Made by a program: the position numbers and the translations under genes | Source of the DNA: Nephrocerus scutellatus | Lineage: Eukaryota; Arthropoda; Insecta; Diptera; Pipunculidae | Direction of reading: 5' to 3' | DNA: 64,000 nucleotides | NCBI GenBank assembly: GCA_947095585.1 | Contig: OX352763.1 | Coordinates: 116,229,908 to 116,293,907 of the forward strand | Notes under the pieces: model-generated | What the model saw: the letters and a program-made list of their open reading frames with translations, nothing else | The model's database searches: none | Told to the model about the DNA's origin: nothing | Part shown: one piece after another, positions 35,701-45,541 of the stretch | Layout: the number at the start of each line of letters is the position of its first letter | Position numbering within the stretch: position 1 is the first letter of the stretch

Positions 35701-38700
35701 AGACAAACGTTCTAAGTGACCCAAATGTTTGCAAACATTTGGCCACCACACTCCGCGACAAAGCCTCAGAAACACAAGAAGACTGCCCCAGGAAGTGTTC
35801 CTCAATGTTCTGTCGCCAGTTTATAGAATAGCCAAGGTACTGTAACAAGAGAAAGCGTGGTACTCTCAGAAAGTGGCACATTGCACAGCCTGGCCACGAC
35901 AACATCCCACGTACTCTACTTCACTTCCGAGTCGAATTAGCCATACGCAGAGCAAAACCCCTCAAAGCCATTGTACCGGATGGAAGCGCAACGATTATGC
36001 CCAAACATCTAGGCCCAACAGGTATCACTTAGCTCACTCAAATCTTCAACCTTTCACTTTAAACATGAGACATTCCAGACCCTTGGAAAGTGGGTGGAAT
36101 TATTCCCCTACTCAAGCCCAGTAAACAGGCAGACCAAGGATCCTCCAATTTCCAATTTCTTTCCTATCTCCAACAGCGAAAATACTCGAAGCTATACTAC
36201 TTCCTCAGCTTTATTCCAAACTCCAGTTTGCCGAATACCAACACGGCTTCCGCAAATAGTGCAGCACAACCACAGCCCTTTCGGAGATCACAACACTCAT
36301 CTCGCAAGGCCTTAACCAACAACGTCCCTGTGACCGCATTGGTCCTTTCTATGGTATTCGACGCCGTTGACCTTACTACAAGACATCCTAGAGTCACAAC
36401 TCTCGAACACCATGAAACGATAGCTTGCCACTTAACTTAATGGCATCAAATCTTACGTAAAATTCTGAAACAACAAATCGCTATACAGGAAAGTTAAGCA
36501 AGGTGTATCCCAAGGAGGGGTCCTCTAACCGATCCTCTTCAACCACTACACGGCGAAACTCCCTGCACCACCTCCCACAGTCAAATTGATATCGTACGCC
36601 GACGACTGCACCATTCCAGCCTCTGGCAAAGATATCCCCATCATCTGCAGAAGCATCAACGCCTACCTCGATGTACTAGTTTTCTTTACCAGTTGAAATC
36701 TAATCCTGGACTAAAGAAGTCAACTTACAGCAGGACATCTTGATACACAGAAAGACAATCCCTACAATCAAACATACAAAGATCTTGGAAATCACATTCG
36801 ACAAAATCTGCTGACATTTTCGCCTCATTCAAAAAACATCAATAAACGAGTCATGTCCAGAAATAAAGTCCTAAAATCCTTAGCGGGCAGTACATGGTGT
36901 AAGGACAAAAAACCCCTACGTACCACATATCAAGCGATTGGCAGATCAGTCCTTAACTATGCGGCACCCATCTGGATCACTCACCGCTGCCACACACAAT
37001 GGCAGAAGCTTTAAACCTGTCAGAATGCTGCTCTACGCATTATCACTGGTTACCACCGCATGTCATATGAGGACCATCTCCACCAAGAACCCTAATGCTA
37101 AAAGTGAAAGAACACATCGAACTTCTCTCCAAAAAATTCCTACTGGCTTGCCACAAACCCGATCACCCTAACCGTGACCTGCTCACCCTCAACACACCAG
37201 CCAGGCATATCTGATCTGATATTCGTATGTTCCGCGAAGAGACAAACCAATTTATCGCACATACATCTCTAGATCCAGCAGACTAAAAAGCATCCCTAAA
37301 CGCGATTCATCAGGCTTCAGTCAGAACCGAACTAAATGGTCGCCAAAATAATATCGATCTGGGTGTTCGCCCCCTCCTATACATCAAAGCGAGAAAAACC
37401 TGCCCAGACAAATCAGAACAACTCTGGAACAACTGAGATCAGGATCGGTTAATTGGGAATTCGCTTATTGCACCGGATATCTTTACGAAGATAGTTAATG
37501 ACATTGAAGAGTCATACAATAACGTTAGGCAATTTACTGGCAATTGATGATGTGATAACTGCCACGGTGCGATCAAATGGGAGGCATCCAATGGAGACCG
37601 TTGAGTCATATAGACTATGCCGATGATATCTCTTGTCACCTGGCAAATAGCACTGCTGGCTTGAACTGAACGGAGAGGTTGCTGGCTTAAGGATTAACGT
37701 TAAATAAGACCAACATAATGCACACAAGCTAAAAACAGAAGATTTTTCTAATGCCTGTATGGAAAATATCATTACGCACCAAGTTGAGACTCTTCGAATT
37801 CAAAGTAAAATCCGTGCTATTATACGCCTGTGAAACATCAAATTGCTCCACCAACATCTCGGAATATTCTGAAGATCTGTTGGCCACAAACCATATTAAA
37901 CGTCGAATTGTGGAGTATGATCGGTCAGAAAAATGTGAATTCAGACATCATGCAAGGAAATGGGCGTTGAATTGGCCACACATTTCAGAAAAAAAGACAA
38001 TAACATCGCGAAACAATATTTTGGATGGAATTCTCAAGGTGCAAGGCGTGTTGAAGGACAAAAAACAACATGGAGGTCTCCGAATATTCGTACGTGACCA
38101 CAGCTAAAGCCCCTTGCGGCGAATCGGGATAGATGGAGAGTGCCCTATGCTCCAAATGTAGTTGAAGTGCTGCTTTAGTGGCCGCAATCATATATATGAT
38201 ATGCAGTCATTTAAGACACGCGTGCATATACATCTCATATTTTCCTCTCTCTAATTTCCTAACAGACACACAGACACGCTATGCTTAGCATTCGAAGGGT
38301 GCTAGGCCTTGGTACGCAACGGTCTGTCGCGCGCCAAACAGTATTTCTATTTCTTATCATGTAACCACTTTCATCTTTTGAGACTTGATGTTAGCCAATG
38401 ACTTACTCTCAGATGCAGTTTCTGACAGCCATTTGTTTTCATTGTTTTTGCAAATCAATTAAATTTTTATTTTCCCTTTTACTTTCTCTTTTTCTCTCAA
38501 CACAGCGTAAAAAGCCTCATCCTCCCACAGGAGACAATTCAAAAACTCCTACACTTTTCCACACAGAAGAATTTATATGCCGCTGAACTGAGCTTTTACT
38601 ACCCGGTGTTTCGTAAATCGCTCTTCATATACAATTTGCACATACTCCGGCTAACGCTGCCATTTGGAGCACTGTCAGATTTTCTATTGTCGCCGCCGCT

Positions 38701-39876
38701 AACACATGAAAGTGTTTACATCGAACAGGCGGAAACCTGCTTGAACATAATTCTGTTGTTTCTGTTGCGGGCACGTGGGCACATCACCGAAGATATCGAT
38801 GAATTCGAATTCACCGACGGTGAGTTGGCATTTATGAAAGTTCTGCCCGATGATGTACTGGATCAGTTGAGCGATGAATTGCGGAATAGCAAATCGCTAT
38901 ACAACAGCCTGCAGGCAGTCGTCAAGAAGCCGATTTTCTATCCCGAATGTGCAATGAAGGCGTACGCTGTAATGAGTTTGTTGGAGAAATTCGAATTTTC
39001 ACTGGCGAACTTAATTCGCGAATCGAGGAAACACCCCGGTGATGTCAAGAGTCCGCTGACGATGTGCGTTGAACGGCTGGTACTGCGAAACGGAGTTGAA
39101 TTCAAAACATCACAAATGTGTTTGGAATATTTAATTGAGATATCCCAGCCATGGAATCCCGATTGTTTGAGGTAAGTGAGTGAGATTGATTGACTGACTG
39201 ATTTTCTCTCTCTTCTTATTTTCCTCCTTCACTCCATGCACAGACTGAGGGCATCAAAAATTTTCGCCCACATTGCAGTTCATTTCCGCAAAGCGGTCGA
39301 GAAGAGGAAATTGAAATTTGTCAAGGATTTCATAAGTCTGATGCTGTCCCTTCTAATGGACGACGACTATGATATACGTGATAATACAGCAAAGATAGTG
39401 TTGAGTATGCCGGCGGAGGATCTGGGAATGGGTGAGTAGTCTTGATTAGTGCACCGGTACACTCAATGTAACGCATTTCCCTTTTAATTCCTGCAGATAA
39501 CGTCGTCTCAACCATGGCACAACGGCTTTTCCTGCAATCGACAGCTGATTTGCTGAACGCAATGAATGCCGACGATGATTACATTATCGAAATATTTAAA
39601 ATTATCACCGAGACACAGTCGTCAGCCCATTGCGTAGACGACTCTCTTAGCAATGGTACATCGCCGACGAATGGAAGCAGCAACGGAAGCGGCAGCGGCA
39701 GCCAATCCAGTCACAGCAATGCCCACGGATCGGATTCAGACATATTCGACAAAAACGAAGCGAACGTCTTCGCTGAACCATTAAAAGCAATTTCCGATAG
39801 CATTGTGGTGTTTAAGAGCACCTTCAGTGCTCGTCACAAAGTCATGAATGTTGTAAATTCATATAAAATCAATTAA
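29778..39876 (+). CDS. THADA: THADA homologue (Trm732 family, DUF2428)
   Basis: Large helical-repeat protein. The family's yeast member Trm732 partners Trm7 to 2'-O-methylate tRNA position 32; fly THADA is also reported to act in fat storage and cold tolerance through SERCA. Eleven exons with consistent phases: 29778-29886, 29946-30016, 30076-30176, 30270-30527, 30597-33690, 33745-33888, 33947-34006, 34079-34230, 38506-39171, 39244-39431, 39497-39876. The product is 1740 aa, near the ~1746 of Drosophila. The DUF2428 core is recognisable: VLLCAWRTVKEVSLILGEI near residue 916, ATRRSAGVPF near 1028, then HALNILRALFR, SSTLLFSAMITRIFG and RMTGR-like MTGRVFF. LNNLHGLLLQ (exon 7) and the Ser/Gly-rich stretch in exon 11 follow. 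An upstream in-frame TAA fixes the start. Intron 8 is 4.3 kb and full of transposon relics; other introns are 50-93 bp. Confidence 0.95.
34640..34970 (+). repeat. 39-bp minisatellite in THADA intron 8
   Basis: Units of the form TACATGAGGCAGAGAATAGC plus CATCATGACAGACAGCCAG, about seven copies with variants and one insert near 34805-34860. Degraded units continue at 35130-35290. Confidence 0.75.
35480..35720 (+). mobile_element. RTE-type LINE endonuclease fragment
   Basis: QIDHFIIQHMWRKSL, DVR-like NVRSERGVDAVSDNHLLL matches the QIDHI...W..SL.DVR..RGAD..SDH end of RTE-clade endonucleases. The catalytic SDH is changed to SDN. It lies inside THADA intron 8. Confidence 0.7.
35870..37440 (+). mobile_element. 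jockey-type LINE reverse transcriptase relic
   Basis: Patches in order: KQGVSQGGVL.PILFN (QG box), ISYADDCTI (YADD intact), NINKRVMSRNKVLKSLAGST, TYQAIGRSVLNYAAPIW and CQNAALRIITGYH. This is the full palm-to-thumb order of a jockey-clade element. Many stops and frameshifts. It is related to the endonuclease part at 60130-60930. Confidence 0.8.
37580..38110 (+). mobile_element. RTE-type LINE reverse transcriptase C-terminal relic
   Basis: HIDYADDISC (YADD box) then KLRLFEFKVKSVLLYACET, and a patch equivalent to the IGH...W region. Probably the same RTE family as 35480-35720, split by the jockey relic. Confidence 0.65.
38299..38345 (+). mobile_element. 3' end of SINE family A, truncated
   Basis: GCTAGGCCTTGG.ACGCAACGGTCTGTCGCGCG matches the 3' part of 59594-59874. 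About 160 bp upstream of THADA exon 9. Confidence 0.6.
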
Positions 39877-40600
39877 TCAAAATTATCACCGGCAAAAAAT
39901 ATCATGCAACTTAGTAGCACTTAGTGTATAAGAATAACTCTTGTCGTGCGTGCGTGCGTTTTAAAACGTAATGTTATTTATAATCGTACCAATTGTCCTT
40001 CTGCTTTTTAAAATGAGATCAACATTTTTTGTTGTTCCCAGGAGAATATTTATCTGACAATTGGGTGCAAGAACAAACAAAGAATCACAATGTGTTGACA
40101 TGTTGCTGTTACAGAACAAACGGAATAATTGTTTCTTTGTGTCTATATTTAGTGAATTGTAACTTTGGAAAGATGCGCTTCTTTTAATCTTTTTACCCTT
40201 ACAAAGAAAACAAAAGTTAATGAAAAGCTAAAATAAAGTCGAGGAATTGTACAAAATTTATCGTTTACCTGTTTTTTTATTTTGTGTAACAAACATACGA
40301 ACCATGTCGCTACTTAATGCCGTTAAGTGCGCGTAACATTATCCAGTACCATAAGAAACAGTAGTGGAGATAGTACACATCCTTGTCCAACTCCACGTGT
40401 TTTTTAGTATGTGGCACTTTTTGTTATGTTTGTGTTGAAAGCATTCCTTCATTGATGAGTTCAATGATCAGACAAGACTTCATCTGTTCCTTCTTTGTTC
40501 CATAATGGTATTCTTTATAAAACTGGTATTCAGAATGCTAATAATCTCTTAGTTTGTGCCTCTACCCTTCAATTATCTAATCAAAGCCCATCAATTCTTT
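39877..40600 (+). other. THADA 3' UTR and flank
   Basis: Non-coding. Contains the polyadenylation signal at 40232. From about 40330 the sequence becomes LINE debris. Confidence 0.6.
40232..40237 (+). terminator. Polyadenylation signal AATAAA of THADA
   Basis: AATAAA 356 bp after the THADA stop, followed by GT-rich sequence (GTTTACCTGTTTTTTTATTT) from about 40262. Confidence 0.55.
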
Positions 40601-40632
40601 CGAATGTAGGCCCAGGTATGTCTAAAATCTAT

Positions 40633-40743
40633 GTTGTTGTAGCAGCTCCAGGTCTGTTAATCCAATTGCCGAGTTGACGATTCTTGGTCCAGTGTGTGAA
40701 ACACTGGAGTCCTTTCGGCGCATAGAACCGATCGTCGTAGAAA
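40633..40743 (-). mobile_element. SINE family B, copy 1
   Basis: A 111-bp unit bounded by an exact 13-bp duplication GTCTAAAATCTAT at 40620-40632 and 40744-40756. Read on the minus strand it starts ACGACGATCGGTTCTATGCG and ends GCTGCTACAACAAC. It matches 46978-47127 along its length. It interrupts a jockey LINE. Confidence 0.8.
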
Positions 40744-40779
40744 GTCTAAAATCTATCTCGGCCACTGGTTGGTTCAAAG

Positions 40780-41000
40780 ATTCTTAAAGAACTTGTCCAT
40801 AATAAAGGAACTGGACCCGACGTTATTTTTGGAAACATGTGATCATACTCTGGCGAAACCGATTATTATTTCTCTCAATGAAAAATGGTGTTTTTCCCTC
40901 AATGGCTAATATTCAACGCGTTCTGAAAAAGGGTGAAAAATCTGCCCTATAGCTTTGTTGTCGCTTCTATCGAAGGTAATTGAATCTATCGTTAATCGCC
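40780..41000 (+). mobile_element. jockey-type LINE reverse transcriptase fragment
   Basis: KELVHNKGTGPDVI (usual KATGPDGI) and, frameshifted, a patch equivalent to YRPIALLPLLSKVFESIINR. This is the fingers region before the palm. Confidence 0.65.
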
Positions 41001-41102
41001 TTGTAACATAATTGCCGTTGTCTGTTTGTTTGTATGGATATAACGCTTTTATGTCGACGCATCGCGCCTAAACCGCTGTATGTATCGATCGAGGCCATAT
41101 TG

Positions 41103-41301
41103 GTTCATATTCACATCATATGATCGTTTGGTGCTCCGATAAGTTTAAGTTTTTTTGGAACCGTAAGGTGCCGCTGTAGTCGAGATGTTTACGAAAACTT
41201 GTGTTTATGGTTGGATTTGGTTCATATTCACACCATATGATCGTTTGGTGCTCCGATAAGTTTAAGGTTTTTTTTACCCATAAGGTTGCGCTGTAGTCGA
41301 A
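41103..41301 (+). repeat. Tandem duplication, ~115-bp unit
   Basis: GGTTCATATTCACA.CATATG followed by ATCGTTTGGTGCTCCGATAA occurs at about 41103 and again at about 41218, each ending GCTGTAGTCGA. Confidence 0.75.
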
Positions 41302-41639
41302 AATCTCGGGTTAATGTTGATGATACTTAGTAAAATGACTCGTGCTGATGCTAATGTTGTCTAAGATCTTGTTGTGATCAACATAAACCCTTATCAAGTC
41401 TTACATTCCAATCGGCATAAAGAGGCAATTTATGGACTTGGCTTTGACATTTAATTTAATGGTACAAGCTGGCACTGCTCTCTTAATCATTGCTTGTACG
41501 TTCATTCTCGTAATGCACAAGCACTTGAAAAGCGGTTCATTGACATCATATGTGAACCAAGACCACTTACAGGGCATTTTTAGTCACTAGCTGTGAATTA
41601 ATAATAATTCTGAAAACTTAAACTGAGCTCGAAACCTAA

Positions 41640-42440
41640 TACACAAGAAAGAGTTTGCAAAACCATAGTGGCACTCTTCTTCTGCAAAAAAGCCATTGGT
41701 AACAAATGGGCTCTTCAACCCCATATCACTCATTAGCTATATATATGTCGGTAATAAGACCTACACTTCTGTATGGTGTGGTTGTCTGGTGGACTCTGCC
41801 TTAGACAAAACAGTAAATCGCGGCAAGCTAAGAAAAGCCCAACGATCTGCATGTCTATGTATGAGCGGAGCATTTCGCACCACCCCCACTCCGCTACACT
41901 GGACATTTTGTTCAACCTAATATCACTCGACATCTTTAGTAGGTAAGTAGCTGCTAGTGCGGCTATTCACCTAAGTGCAACCTCTCAGTGGTTCAATCGT
42001 CATTTCCGAGTTTATTTAGAGTTCCACCAGGAAACAAAGACTACACTATTCAGAAATAACTTCCAAGTCACCATCCCCACCAGATTATTCGGGAAAGAAG
42101 GTGCTCTCTTTGAAGATGAATTGATCCATTCTTATACTGACAGTACAAAAACGGAGTGATAGGGTAGGCGGAAGTGTTTTCTCAAAAAGGCTAAATCTTA
42201 GTCTCTCTTTCCGACTTCCCAATCCCTGCAGTGTTTTCTAAGCAGAAATCATTGCGATAAAGGAAGTCCTGTCTTGGCTGAAGAGAAATCTTATATCTGC
42301 ATCTTTTCGGATAGGCTAGCTGCTATCAAATCCCTGGAATCAGTCTCTATGAACTCTATTGTAGCCCTAGACAGCCGATCATCTTTCAAGGAGATGGCGG
42401 TCTGGATTCAAAGAAGCCTGAAAGAAGCCTAAAATTCAAA
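41640..42440 (+). mobile_element. LINE reverse transcriptase thumb plus RNase H (R1/I-type)
   Basis: Patches: KAIGNKWALQP, a frameshifted SVIRPTLLYGVVVWW, KLRKAQRSACLCMSGAFRTTPT, then LIHSYTDSTKTE, FRLPNPCSVF, AEIIAIKEVLSWLK and SLESVSMNSIVAL. Same family as 10980-12140. Dead from stops and frame changes. Confidence 0.75.
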
Positions 42441-42538
42441 AGGGAGCTGCAAAATAATTTCTACACCATGAAATCAACAACGACCTGGTAACGACAACCA
42501 AACAAACCAAAATTACCGACTTTTTAAAGAAGCTCCGT

Positions 42539-45152
42539 TGTAACGAGGTTTTCCCAGCCGGGGTAAAACTCAGTGTGACCAGGGTTCTTTGTTTATAAGG
42601 TCGTTACAATAAAAAGAATTTATTTGTTTGGGGAATGGAATTAGATTTTTTATTTTGTTCTTTCAGTTAACAATTATTTATTCGTGTAAATTACAGTGTA
42701 ATGCTTATGATATCCGGTCGTATCCTCGGCGGCGGTGTGTATATGCTGGCGAAGCGTAGTACCGGGGCGTTGTGTATTGACTGTGTGGATGGTGAGCGCG
42801 ATGTCGTTATACTAGCGGTGAGGCCTTTGTACCTCTTTGGCTGTAATATCAATGTTCGCTGAGGCTTAGCGTGAAGCGTTTGGACGTAACGGCAAGGGTA
42901 TCCCTCTTAAACCATTAATGCGACGAATGTGATGGTCTAGCGTGAAGCGTTTGGACGTAACGGCAAGGGTATCTCTCTTAAACCGTTAATGCGACGAATG
43001 TGATGGTCTAGCGTGAAGCGTTTGGACGTAACGGCAAGGGTATCTCTCTTAAACCGTTAATGCGACGAATGTGATGGTCTAGCGTGAAGCGTTTGGACGT
43101 AACGGCAAGAGTATCTCTCTTAAACCGTTAATGCGACGAATGTGATGGTCTAGCGTGAAGCGTTTGGACGTAACGGCAAGGGTATCTCTCTTAAACCGTT
43201 AATGCGACGAATGTGATGGTCTAGCGTGAAGCGTTTGGACGTAACGGCAAGGGTATCTCTCTTAAACCGTTAATGCGACGATGTGATGGTCTAGCGTGAA
43301 GCGTTTGGACGTAACGGCAAGGGTATCTCTCTTAAACCGTTAATGCGACGAATGTGATGGTCTAGCGTGAAGCGTTTGGACGTAACGGCAAGAGTATCTC
43401 TCTTAAACCGTTAATGCGACGAATGTGATGGTCTAGCGTGAAGCGTTTGGACGTAACGGCAAGGGTATCTCTCTTAAACCGTTAATGCGACGAATGTGAT
43501 GGTCTAACGTGAACCGTTTGGACGTAACGGCAAGGGTATCTCTCTTAAACCATTAATGCGACGAATGTGATGGTCTAACGTGAAGCGTTTGGACGTAACG
43601 GCAAGGGTATCTCTCTTTAACCATTAATGCGAGGAATGTGATAAGTCTAGCGTGCAGCTTTTGGACGTAATGGCAAGGGTATCTCTCTTAAACCATTAAT
43701 GCGAGGAATGTGATAAGTCTAGCGTGCAGCTTTTGGTATCTCTCTTAAACCGTTAATGCGACGGATGTGATGGTCTAGCGTGAAGCGTTTGGACGTAACG
43801 GTTCAAGGGTATCTCTCTTAAACCATTAATGCCAGGAATGTGATAAGTCTAGCGTGCAGCTTTTGGACGTAATGGCAAGGGTATCTCTCTTAAACCATTA
43901 ATGCGAGGAAATACTAGACGAGTTGCTGGCAGTAGGAATCACAGGGAAGTAAAGAGGCTGATTGTCGGATTTTCCTGCCCTTTTATACGTTTTGAATCGG
44001 GTGGAAAAGTCCTGTTATCCCTGAACCGTGGGACGATCGATGTTGTTTGGCTCCCACGGTCGGTCCGAGATCCCGTTGTTGCTATGCTCATTGTGTTTTG
44101 TGGTTCCGTTAAATCTTCCGATTTTGTGTTGTTTTGTCCAGCTCTGTACATGTTTTGTTCTTGTATTCCTGCGTTGCAGAAATCAAAACATAATTTGGGT
44201 TTTTGCTTTGCTTGTCAGTGTGCTGTTGTTCTGCTCATCGTGTTGTTTGTTGTTCTTGTGTCTTGGTACGAAAATATTTTGCAATATGCAAATTCGTTTG
44301 GTTTGAGTTGTTTTGGCTCAGCTCTGTGTGTTGGTTTTGTTGTTGTTCGGCAGCGTTTTCGGGTTGTTGTTGGTATGTTGTAATTGGCATGCTCGTTTGC
44401 TCGGCTCGTCTATTAGTATGCTGTTCGGTATGTCGCTCTTTTGTTGTTAGTGCTTTTTATCAGCGTTCGATTGTGATAGGTTGGGTTTTGGTGAACCCTG
44501 TCGGTTATGTGTGTGGTGATCTGCTCTTTCTCACACTTGGGTGGTAGAGGTTGTCCGCATTTGCCACTATCTGTATGGTTTGCCGACTTCTGTGACTCCT
44601 AATTGTTCTGCTCCCCCATGCGTGTGCAGAGTCGGTAGTTCTCCGTCTCTCTCCCCCTCTTAATTAAGTTTCGTTTTGCGTGGTTGAAATGTTCGAAAGT
44701 TGCAAAACGAGGGAAAATACACAAACGGCGAAATCCAAATTGTTCTCGTTCTACTTGTGAGAGTTGGGCGGCTAGGAGAAATGAGATTCTATTCGCCTTT
44801 GAATAATAATAGTCATACTTGCAGCCACAATAATTGGTACAGGTTGTATTAAAAAATCAAAATGTTGTACATTTGTGTGGGAGAAATTCGTCCCACACTT
44901 TGACGAATTTGTTCCTCACACCGTAAGCTCAGAATGTAAAGGAGATATTTTTTAACGTACCTGTTTCATTGCAACGACCAGCGTTTAAGAAAACAATATT
45001 TAAAATTAAATTAAAATGAAAAATATAAATGTATTTACCTAAATATCTGTTTTTTTTTTGTTTTGTGTTATATTTTATATTAATATTCTTTATAAAAGTT
45101 AAGTTTTTAAGGAATTAAATAAAAAAATTGTTTTTAATTGTCTGGGTGAACA
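42539..45152 (-). mobile_element. LTR-like segment containing a 71-bp satellite
   Basis: On the minus strand a purine tract AAAAAGGGGGG precedes TAATGTTCACCC, the usual look of a polypurine tract next to a 3' LTR. The unit could run from that TG (45152) to TTACA at 42539, giving TG...CA ends over 2614 bp. No matching second LTR, primer site or gag/pol lies beside it, and no target duplication was found. The assignment is tentative. Confidence 0.3.
42868..43911 (+). repeat. 71-bp tandem array, about 14 copies
   Basis: The unit begins TCTAGCGTGAAGCGTTTGG and continues ACGTAACGGCAAGGGTATCT. Starts at 42931 and 43002 give an exact 71-bp period. The central copies are almost identical. The distal copies have diverged (GTGATAAGTCTAGCGTGCAG) and include one shortened unit near 43736. 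Confidence 0.95.
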
Positions 45153-45159
45153 TTACCCC

Positions 45160-45541
45160 CCTTTTTGTAATGGCTTCGAGTCTTATAAAACACCTTTTAA
45201 CACAACACGGCATTTTATAGGAACCTCACTACCGTATTATAGGAGGGTTACCTGCATTTTTTTATTTTCTTTTTGTTCACGTTATAAAATGACAAAAATA
45301 AAAAGAAAACTATTTATAACGTATATGTAAGGTAGCATAGCATGGAGCAAGGCGGACAAGGATTTCATTCGAGGTAATAAATATACTTATATATATATTT
45401 CCATCATATATTTAGGTATTATGTGTATGATTCATTTTGAAAATCAAGATATGACAATGAGGCGGGACACGGGAATCAAATAAAAGAAAAACAAACAGCT
45501 GTATCAACAAAGAAGTCTAACTCCAGAGCGTGTGCATCGAT
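45160..45541 (-). other. 3' flank of ZFYVE1
   Basis: Non-coding, A/T-rich; probably 3' UTR of the minus-strand gene. Confidence 0.45.

Noticed and set aside
42868..43911. CRISPR-like array of regular repeats
   Set aside because: Units are directly contiguous with no unique spacers, in a eukaryotic genome: a satellite.
43901..44547. ORFs of 160, 92 and 114 aa after the 71-bp array
   Set aside because: Overlapping frames, Cys/Val/Leu-rich from a GT-rich composition, with no domain; probably LTR-like non-coding sequence.
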